A stretch of 64,000 nt of DNA from Peptostreptococcus sp. D1 (GCF_900112955.1 NZ_FONP01000001.1:434001-498000); one strand, 5' to 3'. Shown: positions 1 to 8,780, counted from the first letter of the stretch. Numbers and translations are program-made. The notes: a model not told the origin generated them from the letters alone.

Positions 1-117
1 CAAATCGTGTTTTTTATAAGTTGTAACTGATTTCATCCCAATGTTTTTTGAGGCTACTCTAAGCTCTAATATATTAGACTTGTTGAGTTCTTTTCTAACA
101 AGATCTATATCAATCAT
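1..117 (-). CDS. rho: Rho-like transcription terminator, N-terminal fragment (partial)
   Basis: The first 39 codons of a gene running off the left edge. The ATG at 117 follows an AAGG ribosome site in AGAAGGTAAACG. The visible peptide begins MIDIDLVRKELNKSNILEL and continues to a KSVTTYKKHDL segment. This resembles the helical Rho_N/SAP-like domain that opens transcription termination factor Rho (family knowledge). No RNA-binding or ATPase domain is visible, so another Rho_N/SAP protein is possible. It lies downstream of galU and a 38-aa gene on the same strand. Confidence 0.5.
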   Translation of the reverse strand, partial: MIDIDLVRKELNKSNILELRVASKNIGMKSVTTYKKHDL

Positions 118-137
118 CGTTTACCTTCTTTCTATTA

Positions 138-254
138 CTAATTATTCATCAAAACATATATAGTCGACGCTATGCTTGATAATGCAAACAACAAGGCAAT
201 AAATATTGCAATAATTTTTCCTAGTGTATTTTTTTTCTTCCTCGTATTAGACAT
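138..254 (-). CDS. 38-aa single-pass membrane protein (DUF4044-like)
   Basis: A short open frame from ATG 254 to TAG 138, preceded by GGAG eight bases upstream. The product starts MSNTRKKKNTLGK, a basic cytoplasmic head, followed by one hydrophobic helix of about 20 residues and a short tail ending VLMNN. Basic head plus one helix at this size resembles the DUF4044 micro-proteins of Firmicutes; that assignment is by eye. It sits 14 bases after the galU stop and 20 bases before the rho-like start, so it is probably co-transcribed. Function unknown. Confidence 0.6.
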   Translation of the reverse strand: MSNTRKKKNTLGKIIAIFIALLFALSSIASTIYVLMNN

Positions 255-268
255 GTTAATTCTCCAAT

Positions 269-1153
269 TTACCCATTATTTTTACACACATTTTCAAGAT
301 AATTCAAGAAAGCCTCTCTCAAATCGTCCCTCTTTAGTGCAAAGTCAACTGTTGCTTTTAGGAAACCAAGCTTATCTCCAAGATCGTATCTTTTCCCTTC
401 AAATGTATATGCATACATGCCATCATCCTTTATAAGCTTTTCCAAGGCATCTGTCAACTGTATTTCATCATTCTTTCCAGGTGGTAAATCTCCTAGAATA
501 TCAAATACATCTGGTGTTATTATATATCTACCTAAAATAGCTACATTTGATGGTGCAGATTCTGTATTAGGCTTTTCTACCAATGCATCAACCTTATAAA
601 CATCATTTTCTATCCTTTTACCATCAATTATTCCATACTTATCAGTATCTTTTTTATCGATTTCTTGAACACCTAGTATAGTAGTCTGATACTTTTCATA
701 AACATCGATCAGCTGCTTCAGACAAGGAGTTCCATTTCCATTATCAACAATGTCATCTCCCAACATAACGGCAAAAGGCTCGTCACCTATAAAGTGTCTC
801 GCACAATAAATTGCATCGCCAAGACCTCTTGGTTCCTTTTGTCTAATGTAATGGATATTTACCATATTAGAAATTCCCCTAACTGTTTCTAATAAATCAT
901 GTTTTCCCTTATTTTCTAATTCCAATTCAAGCTCAACAGATTTATCGAAGTGATCTTCAATGGATTTTTTATTTCTACCAGTTATTATTAATATCTCTTC
1001 TACACCTGATGCAACGGCTTCCTCAATTATATATTGAAGTGTTGGTTTATCAACTATCGGCAACATTTCCTTAGGCTGTGCCTTTGTCGCTGGCAAAAAT
1101 CTAGTACCAAGCCCTGCAGCTGGAATTACAGCTTTTCTTACTTTGTTTTTCAA
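269..1153 (-). CDS. galU: UTP-glucose-1-phosphate uridylyltransferase
   Basis: Makes UDP-glucose from UTP and glucose-1-phosphate, for cell-envelope sugars, in the cytoplasm. The nucleotidyltransferase signature AAGLGTRFLPATKA is near the N terminus, followed by the family motifs MLPIVDKPTLQYI, MLGDDIVD and VEKPNTESAPSNVAILGRY. Length is about 294 aa, normal for bacterial GalU. An ATG exists at 1162, but it abuts GGGAG directly; the TTG at 1153 is nine bases from GGGAG and gives MKNKVRKAVIPAAG, the usual GalU start, so I prefer 1153. Downstream of ppx, upstream of the 38-aa gene. Confidence 0.93.
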   Translation of the reverse strand: MKNKVRKAVIPAAGLGTRFLPATKAQPKEMLPIVDKPTLQYIIEEAVASGVEEILIITGRNKKSIEDHFDKSVELELELENKGKHDLLETVRGISNMVNIHYIRQKEPRGLGDAIYCARHFIGDEPFAVMLGDDIVDNGNGTPCLKQLIDVYEKYQTTILGVQEIDKKDTDKYGIIDGKRIENDVYKVDALVEKPNTESAPSNVAILGRYIITPDVFDILGDLPPGKNDEIQLTDALEKLIKDDGMYAYTFEGKRYDLGDKLGFLKATVDFALKRDDLREAFLNYLENVCKNNG

Positions 1154-1201
1154 TACATTCATCTCCCGTTCAATTACTTATATAATTATATTTTCGAGTG
1201 C

Positions 1202-2116
1202 TTACTTACTAAATAGTATATACCCTTCCAAGCTATCAAATTCACTCACAATTATTTTATTTTTTTGAAGCAATTCCATTATTTCTATCAATATATACTC
1301 TCCGGCTAATATTATTTTGGAACGCTTCTTCTGTAAACCCTTGATATTTTCTCTATCATCACTAGTCATCGCTCTTATTTCCTGTACTTGTGATTTTATG
1401 TCATCAATTGTTACTTCACTCAAATGAATTTTTTCCATTGAATAATTTTCTAATTTTTGATTTATAGCAGAAACTGATGTGATGGTTCCACCAATGCCAA
1501 TTAATTTCATTGGTATTCCTAATGATAAAATTTTTGATATTACATTCCTTATTTCGATATTAATGTATTTCCTTAGATCCCTAATCGTTTCATCTGTCTC
1601 TGGTACTGATTTTATAAACCTTTCAGTCAATTTCAATGCCCCTATATCGACACTTTCTTTAAACAAAATTTCTTCACTATTTCCAACAATAAATTCAGTT
1701 GATCCACCGCCTATATCTATTACGATAAAATTGTCCTCGATGGACTTTAGACCACCTATTACACCCAAATAGCCAAGTAGTGCTTCTCTATCACCTGAAA
1801 TTATCTCAATATCCAAGCCTGTAGCTTTTTTCGCCAATTTGACAAAGCTCAAACCATTTCTTGCATTTCTTAATGCTGCAGTTCCAATACAATGAATTTT
1901 ATCACAGCCATAATCAACAGCTATTCTTTTGAGCTTTTGCAGTGCATCTATATTCCTAGAAATTGATTCCTTTGATATCATGCCTTCAGAGTCCACACCC
2001 TCACCTAGCCTTGTTGTATCAATTATTTTTTCTCTGTATTCAAAGACATCATCATTGTACTGTGCAAGCAAGAGTCTCATCGAGTTTGTTCCTATATCTA
2101 TTATACCATACCTCAT
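1202..2116 (-). CDS. ppx: Ppx/GppA family exopolyphosphatase
   Basis: Cleaves terminal phosphate from polyphosphate and/or pppGpp (family function; the substrate here is not shown). The actin-like ATPase fold is visible: phosphate-1 motif IDIGTNSMRLLL at the N terminus, and a second glycine-rich motif VIDIGGGSTEF near residue 135. About 304 aa, the short Ppx form without a C-terminal HD domain. The start ATG overlaps the rqcP stop (TGATG), so the two are translationally coupled; a GTG one codon upstream is also possible. Confidence 0.88.
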   Translation of the reverse strand: MRYGIIDIGTNSMRLLLAQYNDDVFEYREKIIDTTRLGEGVDSEGMISKESISRNIDALQKLKRIAVDYGCDKIHCIGTAALRNARNGLSFVKLAKKATGLDIEIISGDREALLGYLGVIGGLKSIEDNFIVIDIGGGSTEFIVGNSEEILFKESVDIGALKLTERFIKSVPETDETIRDLRKYINIEIRNVISKILSLGIPMKLIGIGGTITSVSAINQKLENYSMEKIHLSEVTIDDIKSQVQEIRAMTSDDRENIKGLQKKRSKIILAGEYILIEIMELLQKNKIIVSEFDSLEGYILFSK

Positions 2117-2355
2117 CACAGAACCTCATAAAGCTCTTTTGCTTGATCCTTTAGCACATGCTCTCTGATTTCAGTAATTCTATATTTTACTTTTTTTTCG
2201 CCAAACGTAATTTCGATAATATCTCCTATCTTTACTTCTGAGGATGATTTTCCAACCTTACCATTGATTTCTACCAAACCTTTCTCGCAAGCCTCCTTAG
2301 CAATGGTTCTTCTCTTAATTATTCTAGAAACCTTCAAGTATTTATCTAGTCTCAT
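2116..2355 (-). CDS. rqcP: S4-domain RNA-binding protein of ribosome quality control (RqcP/YabO)
   Basis: A 79-aa protein made almost entirely of one S4 RNA-binding domain (MRLDKYLKVSRIIKRRTIAK). In Bacillus, RqcP helps RqcH add alanine tails to stalled peptides on the 50S subunit. The start at MRLDKYL is set by GGAGGTG five bases upstream of the ATG at 2355; the frame is open four codons further but without a ribosome site. The neighbourhood yabM-yabN-rqcP matches Bacillus, except that hup is inserted between yabN and rqcP. Confidence 0.88.
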   Translation of the reverse strand: MRLDKYLKVSRIIKRRTIAKEACEKGLVEINGKVGKSSSEVKIGDIIEITFGEKKVKYRITEIREHVLKDQAKELYEVL

Positions 2356-2387
2356 AAGCACCTCCACAACCTTCGTTTATTTATAAC

Positions 2388-2427
2388 CAAAAATGGTATT
2401 GACAAGAGTCATTGCCAATACCATTTT
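2388..2427 (-). terminator. Rho-independent terminator of hup
   Basis: A perfect 12-bp inverted repeat, AAAATGGTATTG (2390-2401) and CAATACCATTTT (2416-2427), with a 14-base loop. On the minus strand it ends in a short T run. It lies eight bases past the hup stop and before rqcP, so hup is probably its own unit, with some read-through possible. Confidence 0.8.
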
Positions 2428-2434
2428 ATATGAC

Positions 2435-2713
2435 TTATTTATTAACTAGTTCTTTAAGACCTTTTCCTGCTTTAAATACAGGTGCCTTAGAAGCTGGTAT
2501 TTCAATTACTTCTTCTGGCTTTCTAGGATTTCTACCAGATCTAGCAGCTCTTTCTCTAGTTTCGAATGTTCCAAATCCTACTAGCTGAACTTTATCTCCA
2601 GCAACTAGAGTTTCTTCAACAACTTTCATAAAAGCGTTCAAAGCTAATTCACTTTCTTTTTTTGTTAAGTTACTCTTTTCTGCAATTTTTGCAACTAATT
2701 CTGCCTTGTTCAC
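2435..2713 (-). CDS. hup: HU-type DNA-binding protein
   Basis: Small histone-like dimer that bends and compacts DNA. The full HU fold is present, with the VGFGTFETRERAARSGRNP beta-arm signature and a K-rich C terminus. I choose the GTG at 2713: AGGAGGT is eight bases upstream and the product then begins M-NKAELVAKIAEKS, the canonical HU start, giving 92 aa. The ATG two codons upstream nearly touches the ribosome site and is unlikely. Own promoter (TTGCTA-17-TATAAT) and own terminator, consistent with high expression. Confidence 0.95.
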   Translation of the reverse strand: MNKAELVAKIAEKSNLTKKESELALNAFMKVVEETLVAGDKVQLVGFGTFETRERAARSGRNPRKPEEVIEIPASKAPVFKAGKGLKELVNK

Positions 2714-2800
2714 AATCATTACCTCCTGATTAATTTTCTTCAATTTAATTAACTAAAAATATACATCTTCCCATAGACATATTTTCTTGTTGACAACACT

Positions 2801-2829
2801 ATTATACAATAAGAATCCCCATTTAGCAA
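2801..2829 (-). promoter_or_regulatory. Sigma-A promoter of hup
   Basis: On the minus strand, -35 TTGCTA (2829-2824), a 17-base spacer and a perfect -10 TATAAT (2806-2801), about 90 bases upstream of the hup GTG. A small inverted repeat TAGCA...TGCTA overlaps the -35. The match is read by eye. Confidence 0.7.
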
Positions 2830-2895
2830 CAATAAGTGCTAAATACACTTAAAAATATGTTATTTTTTTACAATTCAATTAACAATTTTATATAT

Positions 2896-4335
2896 TTATG
2901 TATTTTTTATGTGTTTTTTGGACTCCTCCCACAGCTTTTCAAGTGTTTCCAGATTTGTTTCATCAATTTTTAATCCATTATTTATCAATGAATCCTCTAC
3001 AAACTCAAATCTATTCACAAATTTACTTATCGTCATACAAAGGGCACGCTCAGGATCTATATTCAAGCATCTTCCAAGCTTAACAATGGAAAAAATAAGA
3101 TCTCCAAACTCCTCTGTCATCTTTTCATAATCACACCTATTATATTCTTCAATAAGCTCTTCGTACTCCTCACGTACTTTTTCAAATACATTGTCTATTT
3201 CTTTCCAATCAAATCCAGACTCTGAAGCTTTATTTTGAACCTTTATCGCCTTCATCAGAGCTGGAAGATGATTCGGTATTCTTCTCATACCCTCAGATAC
3301 TTTGGTTTCTCCTTTTTCATTCATCTTACTTATATTCCAGCTACCTTCCTCATATTCTTTATCTCCAAAAACATGAGGATGTCTGAACACCATCTTTTCA
3401 ACAGATGAATTACAAATCTCGTCATAATCGAAATAGCCCGTATCATATCCAATTTGAGAATGAAGCACAATGTGATATTGCAGATCCCCTAATTCTTCCA
3501 CAATTCCGTCTATATCATCATTTTCTATCGCATCGATTAATTCATAGCACTCTTCAATCAAATACTTTGTAAGAGTCCTGTGGGTCTGTTTTTTGTCCCA
3601 TTCACATCCATTATCACTTCTCAATACTCTTGTCACTTCGACCAAGTCCATAATGTCCTTGAAATTCTTTTCTCCACCCTTTGGAATAAATATGCTTGTC
3701 AAATGATCAAATTCCATTTCCTGTCTATCAAGCTTGTACAGCTTGATTCTACTCTTAAACTGCATTCCCTTTACACCAGCAGCCCTCACAATCCAAACAT
3801 CTTGATCATCGGCATAATAGTTCATAAGCTCAATTTTTATGTTTGATGCGATAAATCTATCATAAACCTGTGTGATAATTATGTTTACATCTGTATCCAA
3901 ATCTTTTTTTCTTATAGAAAATGAATCCAACAGTCTAAATCCCTCTGATGGATCAAAGCCCAAAAAAGCATACATCGCATCTACAAAGCTCATTGAGGCA
4001 ACCACTTCCACTGACACGCCTTCCTCTTTTGATAAGTTTTCTATGTATGTAACAGATGTTTCAGCCACTCTAGGATGTCCTGGAACTGCATATACTATAT
4101 CTTCATTTTTACCAATTTCAACAATTTTCTTTGCTATTTCACCATAAACATTTTCAAATTTGTCTGCCCTTTCATAAAGAATATCAAAGCTCTCATAACA
4201 TATATCTAAATCATTTACCACAGGATGGTTTTCAGTTCTCAAATAAATTTTATTTCCAGATTTTAGTGCCTCAATAGCACCATAGCTGATTTGAGACTTG
4301 TCTCCAGGACCTAGTCCGATTATCTTAATGCTCAT
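2896..4335 (-). CDS. yabN: YabN-type fusion: tetrapyrrole-methylase domain plus two MazG domains
   Basis: The N-terminal ~220 residues are a TP-methylase (SAM) domain starting MSIKIIGLGPGDK, with a GHPRVAETS loop. The rest holds two MazG NTP-pyrophosphatase modules, each with the acidic EExxE...EExxD helices that bind magnesium (YLIEECYELIDAI...VEELGDL and YEELIEEY...TEEFGDL). MazG domains hydrolyse NTPs to NMP and PPi, probably house-cleaning; the role of the methylase half is unknown. Start 4335 follows GGAGG; upstream in-frame codons lack a site. About 479 aa, usual for YabN. Followed by hup, preceded by the flippase. Confidence 0.88.
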   Translation of the reverse strand: MSIKIIGLGPGDKSQISYGAIEALKSGNKIYLRTENHPVVNDLDICYESFDILYERADKFENVYGEIAKKIVEIGKNEDIVYAVPGHPRVAETSVTYIENLSKEEGVSVEVVASMSFVDAMYAFLGFDPSEGFRLLDSFSIRKKDLDTDVNIIITQVYDRFIASNIKIELMNYYADDQDVWIVRAAGVKGMQFKSRIKLYKLDRQEMEFDHLTSIFIPKGGEKNFKDIMDLVEVTRVLRSDNGCEWDKKQTHRTLTKYLIEECYELIDAIENDDIDGIVEELGDLQYHIVLHSQIGYDTGYFDYDEICNSSVEKMVFRHPHVFGDKEYEEGSWNISKMNEKGETKVSEGMRRIPNHLPALMKAIKVQNKASESGFDWKEIDNVFEKVREEYEELIEEYNRCDYEKMTEEFGDLIFSIVKLGRCLNIDPERALCMTISKFVNRFEFVEDSLINNGLKIDETNLETLEKLWEESKKHIKNT

Positions 4336-4455
4336 TTTTCCTCCAATATTTACATCACTCAAAATATTTACATCATTCAAATAAAAAAATAAATTTGATG
4401 ACCACAATTACGTTTTGCAGCCACCAAATTTAACAAATCTCTATACAGTCAATTA

Positions 4456-6072
4456 TTATCTAACCAATTTTATCCTCATCAATTTCTTCAAAATACTTCT
4501 ACCCTTTGGCATTGCAAGTATTTCTTCCTTTGTAATTCCACCTATTCCCAGTAAAACTACAATATAGACTATACCTCCCACAGCTATTGCTAAAAGTGTA
4601 GAAAATTTTACTCCAAGAATAAAATTAAATCCAACATAAGAGTATTTTGCAGCCACAAACATGACAATTACCGTTATCAAAGGCTTTACAAAATAATCTA
4701 TCAGGTCAAATTTTATCTTCAAAAATCTCTTTATATATGTATACTCAATTATAGCAGCAATAACATATGACATTATAGTACCAAAAGCCGAGCCTAGAAT
4801 ATTAATTGATGGAATTGCTGTACATACAAAGCTGATGACTATCTTTACCGCAATACCACTAAGCAGTGCATAAACAGGTACATATGGCTTGCCTACACCC
4901 TGCAATATTCCGTTAAACGTGTATAATAATCCCAAGAATACACAAGCAGGAGCCATAACGAACAACAGTAAGCCAACTACCATTGGTGGCTGCTTGGGGA
5001 ATAACAGCATCGATATAGGAACTGATAATGAAGCCAAACCAAACGAACAAGGTAAAACTAATAGCATTGTAATTTTAAAAGCCATTTTTGCATTCTTTCT
5101 AGCCTCATCGTACTTCTTTAACGCAAATGCCTCAGATATAGCAGGAACCAAGCTCATTCCGATTGCAGTCGTAAAAATCATAGGCATTGCTATCAAAGGC
5201 ATTGCCATCCCAGTCAGCTGACCAAACATTCCATTTGCTGCATCAGTTGTAAACCCTGCAGCTTCCAATCTAGAAATCACTATAACTGTATCTACGACAT
5301 TTACCAAAGGCATTATACAAGCACCAATACTTATAGGTATTACCACTGAAATAATCTTACCCACTATTTCCCCTGTAGTTTGTTTAACGTATCCTTTGCT
5401 ATTTTCAATCAATGCTTTCCTGTTTTTTGAATCCTTTAAATAAATGAATACCAAAAACATAAATGAAGCGAATGCACCGATTGTTGCACCTGAAATACCA
5501 CCAGCAGCACCAAATTTAGGCCCCATGCTCTTCATAAAAACAAAAGCCAATGCCAGACCAAACACAACTCTGAATACTTGTTCAACAATTTGAGATGCAG
5601 CAATTCTTGACATCTGCTGATACCCCTGATAATATCCTCTATATGCCGACATCGATGGTACGATTAGCAATGCAGGTGCAATTGCTCTCATTGCTGTCAA
5701 CGCATTCGGATTATGCTGAACGGAAGTAACTATCTGGTTAGATCCGACAAAGAGTATTGTAAACATCACAACTCCAGTTGCGAAAAGCATAATATGTGTA
5801 ATTTTAAATATCTCATTTGCACCCTTGTGGTTTCCAATGGCAACCTGTTCAGATACCAGCTTTGCAATAGCAGTAGGAAAACCAGCAGTCGCAAGCGTCA
5901 AAAATAATGCATAAACTGGATATGCCGTCTGATAATAACCCATTCCCTCTTCACTGATTAAATACGCAAGGGGAATTCTAAAGGCCGCACCTAATATTTT
6001 TATCAATACACCTGCAGCACCCAAAATCAAGGTACCCATCAGAAATGTATTTTTTTTATTCTTAAATTCCAT
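4456..6072 (-). CDS. MurJ/SpoVB-family lipid flippase (YabM-like)
   Basis: A 538-aa polytopic membrane protein of the MOP (MurJ/Wzx/SpoVB) exporter superfamily, with about 14 hydrophobic segments and the early motif GAAFRIPLAYLISEEGMGYY typical of SpoVB/YabM. These proteins move lipid-linked peptidoglycan or polysaccharide precursors across the membrane; the substrate here is inferred only. The ATG at 6072 follows GGAGGAAGAT; a TTG four codons earlier overlaps that site and is rejected. Gene order yabM-yabN-(hup)-rqcP matches the Bacillus spoVT-divIC neighbourhood. Sporulation cannot be concluded from this gene alone. Confidence 0.88.
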   Translation of the reverse strand: MEFKNKKNTFLMGTLILGAAGVLIKILGAAFRIPLAYLISEEGMGYYQTAYPVYALFLTLATAGFPTAIAKLVSEQVAIGNHKGANEIFKITHIMLFATGVVMFTILFVGSNQIVTSVQHNPNALTAMRAIAPALLIVPSMSAYRGYYQGYQQMSRIAASQIVEQVFRVVFGLALAFVFMKSMGPKFGAAGGISGATIGAFASFMFLVFIYLKDSKNRKALIENSKGYVKQTTGEIVGKIISVVIPISIGACIMPLVNVVDTVIVISRLEAAGFTTDAANGMFGQLTGMAMPLIAMPMIFTTAIGMSLVPAISEAFALKKYDEARKNAKMAFKITMLLVLPCSFGLASLSVPISMLLFPKQPPMVVGLLLFVMAPACVFLGLLYTFNGILQGVGKPYVPVYALLSGIAVKIVISFVCTAIPSINILGSAFGTIMSYVIAAIIEYTYIKRFLKIKFDLIDYFVKPLITVIVMFVAAKYSYVGFNFILGVKFSTLLAIAVGGIVYIVVLLGIGGITKEEILAMPKGRSILKKLMRIKLVR

Positions 6073-6144
6073 ATCTTCCTCCAAAACACCAAACTTATAT
6101 ATGATATTATATCACAAAGTGGAGCCTTTTATTTCTTTATTTTT

Positions 6145-6262
6145 TTATTCTATAGGAATGTCTATTACCAACTTTGTTCCTATATTTTTTTACTATCAGC
6201 ATACACCCTTACACCCATCATTTCTGAAGCATGCTTGACTACGGCATATATGTAAAATTTAC
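6145..6262 (-). pseudogene. Remnant of a sensor histidine kinase C terminus
   Basis: In the gap between the flippase and the hydrolase the minus strand encodes YAVVKHASEMMGVRVYADS in one frame. After a run of seven A it continues in the -1 frame as NIGTKLVIDIPIE and a stop. Together these look like the last ~40 residues of a GHKL ATPase domain of a histidine kinase, where a G-x-G helix is followed by a terminal beta strand. No kinase core is left upstream. I read it as a decayed gene tail. Short, so moderate confidence. Confidence 0.45.
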
Positions 6263-6293
6263 TGTAATAAGCTATAAAAAGATATATAATTTA

Positions 6294-6409
6294 TTATGAT
6301 GATATTTATTTGTTACAAAATCTTCATTACGTTATGATGGTATTTATTTGCCACAAAATTTTCATTACGCTATAATGATATTATTATATTCTACAAAATT
6401 TACACTATG
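6294..6409 (+). repeat. Three imperfect tandem copies of a ~38-bp unit carrying a promoter
   Basis: Copies begin near 6294, 6332 and 6370, with a period of 38 then about 40 bases. The shared core is TTATGATGATATTTATT...ACAAAATCTTCATTACG. The units abut the hydrolase ribosome site. Confidence 0.75.
6310..6376 (+). promoter_or_regulatory. Duplicated sigma-A promoter in front of the hydrolase
   Basis: Two spaced -35/-10 pairs repeat with the 38-bp unit: TTGTTA (6310-6315), 17 bases, TATGAT (6333-6338); and TTGCCA (6348-6353), 17 bases, TATAAT (6371-6376). The second is closer to consensus and would start transcription near 6383, about 37 bases before the start codon. Confidence 0.65.
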
Positions 6410-6419
6410 GGAGGTACAT

Positions 6420-7370
6420 ATGAAATATTTTAATAGAGATAACGAAAAAATATATTATAATGAATGGAATTGTTCTTCAACACCAAAGGCTGTCCTTTTA
6501 ATCATTCATGGAATGGCTGAGCATATTTCAAGATATTCTGATTTTGCCAAGTTTATGAATAAAGGAGAAATAAATGTGTTAGGAATGGATTTAAGAGCCC
6601 ATGGTCAAACCGGAATAGAAATGAATTCACTTGGACACTTTGCTAACGATGATTGGAATAAAATACTTAAAGATATTGAGTATCTTTTGGATATAAAAAA
6701 ATACGAGTATCACAAAAAATATGGAAAAAATATACCTTTTTTCATATTGGGTCATAGCATGGGATCCTTTATCACGAGAAATTTTATAAACGAATATGAT
6801 GCCAAATTATCTGGCATAATAATCATGGGAACTGGAAATGTAGATAACCCTGTCCTATACAATATTACCAGATTACTTACCACATTCGGCGAAAAGAAAA
6901 AGCTTGCAAAATTTGTACACAAAGCTGCATTTAAAAGCAATAATGACAAAATATCTAACCCTAAAACTACTTTCGATTGGCTGAGTACAGATCCCAATGA
7001 AGTAAAGAAGTACATTGATGATTCTTTTTGTGGAATGTACATGACAAATGGTTTTTATAATGAATTTATGAAAGGAATGCAAAAAATTTCAAAGCTTGAA
7101 AAGAAGAATTTACATAAAAAAGCTCTAGCTGATACACCTATATTGTTTATTTCAGGAAAAGACGATCCAGTCGGTGGATATGGCAAGCTTGTAAAAAGTG
7201 CAAGAGAAAAATATATACGCAATGGAAGCAAAAAAACAAGCTTGATTTTGTATGCTAGCATGAGACATGAGATATTAAATGAAAAAGATAAGCTTAGGGT
7301 ATACTCAGATATAAAATTATTTATCGAAAATAGTATTGAGCACTTCTTCCTTAGAGAATATCATAGTTAA
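6420..7370 (+). CDS. Alpha/beta hydrolase, monoacylglycerol-lipase/lysophospholipase type
   Basis: A 316-aa soluble serine hydrolase of the Hydrolase_4 (MGL/PldB) group. Visible parts: oxyanion-hole IIHGMAEH at 28-35, nucleophile elbow GHSMGS with Ser113, acid GKDDP with Asp249, and His283 in ASMRHEI. A lid region lies around 145-235. The likely substrate is a mono- or lysophospholipid ester, from family membership only. Start set by GGGAGG five bases before the ATG at 6420. One of only two clear plus-strand genes here, behind a duplicated promoter and followed by a terminator. Confidence 0.88.
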   Translation: MKYFNRDNEKIYYNEWNCSSTPKAVLLIIHGMAEHISRYSDFAKFMNKGEINVLGMDLRAHGQTGIEMNSLGHFANDDWNKILKDIEYLLDIKKYEYHKKYGKNIPFFILGHSMGSFITRNFINEYDAKLSGIIIMGTGNVDNPVLYNITRLLTTFGEKKKLAKFVHKAAFKSNNDKISNPKTTFDWLSTDPNEVKKYIDDSFCGMYMTNGFYNEFMKGMQKISKLEKKNLHKKALADTPILFISGKDDPVGGYGKLVKSAREKYIRNGSKKTSLILYASMRHEILNEKDKLRVYSDIKLFIENSIEHFFLREYHS

Positions 7371-7438
7371 TCGACAATATTAATTATTAATATATTGTTT
7401 TTTGTTCGTATTCATACATAAGATAATAAAATAAATAA

Positions 7439-7487
7439 AACCTCGCTAATCAGCTAATAAATAGCCTTTAACGAGGTTATTTTTTTC
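7439..7487 (+). terminator. Rho-independent terminator after the hydrolase
   Basis: AACCTCGCTAA (7439-7449) pairs with TTAACGAGGTT (7468-7478), one mismatch, followed by ATTTTTTTC. The A-rich 5' flank would also give a T-rich tail on the other strand, so it may also stop the convergent CWB2 gene. Confidence 0.8.
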
Positions 7488-7652
7488 ATAATAGCTTTAA
7501 ATTTTTTAAAATCCAAATATTACAAAACATTATTCTAATGTACTACATTTTTTTATCATAGTCACATTATTTAGTATTCACTCTGTCTTATTATTCATAT
7601 GAATATTATTTTTCACTGTTTATACTTATCGTTACATTATTTGTTTCAATCA

Positions 7653-8696
7653 TCACTTCTTGATTTTATGAAGCTCTAATATTTCATTTACTACATTTTT
7701 TGATATTGTCGACTCACCGCCGATGATGTTTATTCTATCAATTTGTCTTTCAGTGATAAATCTAGCAACTCCAGTATTCAGCGTATTTTTTTCAGTCAAT
7801 AGAACAACCGAACCATATCTTGCTACAATTGGTCCTACAGACAATGCATCAGGAAAGTCCTCGCCTGATGCGATGAATACTGTATTTATTTTATTATTTA
7901 GCTTCTTTTCACATTCCTTTGCAATTTCAACAGACGTTGCATATCTATCAGCTCCAGAAAAGCGTGTTGTCATATACTCTGAATTTACGTTTTGTGGAAC
8001 TGAGTTGATTCCACCAAAGATATACAATGTATTCCCCTTATTGCTTTCATTTTTATATGGAACATACTCAACAATAGGCTTATTATTTTGTGGCAGTATA
8101 TTCACAACATCATCATAGTAAATAAATGGGGTTGCAGATAGTGCATCAGCAAAATTAACACCACTAGCATAAGCAATTTTTTCACTTGATTTCGAGCCTA
8201 GTACTCTAGCTCTGGCATATGATAGCTTTTTTGCAGTTTCAAATCTATCAGAGCCTGATATCCTATCGACAACTATTCCCATATTTTTCACCTTATTTTC
8301 AACATCTATAGAAACCGAGCTCAAACCACCTACTATCGTAACCATTTTTACCTTCATTTCTGCAATTTTATTTTCGACAACCTTTGGCAATTCTTCCTTC
8401 TTTGTCAAAAGTATTGGAGAATTTGAAACTGACGCAAGTGGTCCCGAAAACAATGCATCAGCGAAATTTTCACCATTTACTAAAAAAATATGCTCTGAGC
8501 CTTTAATAGATAACAGATTTGATAATATCGTTGATGTTTCAAATCTATCATTACCATAATATCTAAATATTTGAACAGCAGAATTATTTTTCTCCGCATT
8601 TGCTATCAAATAATTTTTTTCCTCACTATTGCCTTTCAATGGGTTTACCATTACTAATACAATTGAAGCCAAAATCAATTTACCTATCTTTTTCAT
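7653..8696 (-). CDS. Cell-wall protein with three CWB2 repeats
   Basis: A 347-aa secreted protein. Residues 1-~25 form a signal peptide (MKKIGKLILASIVLVMV). The rest is three CWB2 (PF04122) repeats, each opening with a D-R-F/Y motif: YYGNDRFETS, ISGSDRFETA, FSGADRYATS, and each closing in an IxGG strand (TIVGG, YIFGG, NIIGG). In Clostridioides difficile such triplets bind a cell-wall polysaccharide non-covalently. No added effector domain is visible, so this is a minimal wall-binding protein. Start follows GGAGGT. Confidence 0.9.
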   Translation of the reverse strand: MKKIGKLILASIVLVMVNPLKGNSEEKNYLIANAEKNNSAVQIFRYYGNDRFETSTILSNLLSIKGSEHIFLVNGENFADALFSGPLASVSNSPILLTKKEELPKVVENKIAEMKVKMVTIVGGLSSVSIDVENKVKNMGIVVDRISGSDRFETAKKLSYARARVLGSKSSEKIAYASGVNFADALSATPFIYYDDVVNILPQNNKPIVEYVPYKNESNKGNTLYIFGGINSVPQNVNSEYMTTRFSGADRYATSVEIAKECEKKLNNKINTVFIASGEDFPDALSVGPIVARYGSVVLLTEKNTLNTGVARFITERQIDRINIIGGESTISKNVVNEILELHKIKK

Positions 8697-8780
8697 AATA
8701 CCTCCAAAACAATTTTTTATAAAAATAAGCTTTCATGACAATCTTTTTATGACATTTTTTACTATAACTTTTTATGACAG

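Noticed and set aside
2714-2743. Longer HU start with extra N-terminal residues (MKKINQEVMIV).
   Set aside because: The ribosome site lies inside this stretch; the GTG at 2713 has correct spacing and gives the canonical HU N terminus.
6294-6409. CRISPR-like array.
   Set aside because: The units are directly adjacent with no spacers, are imperfect and contain promoter boxes; no cas genes are near.
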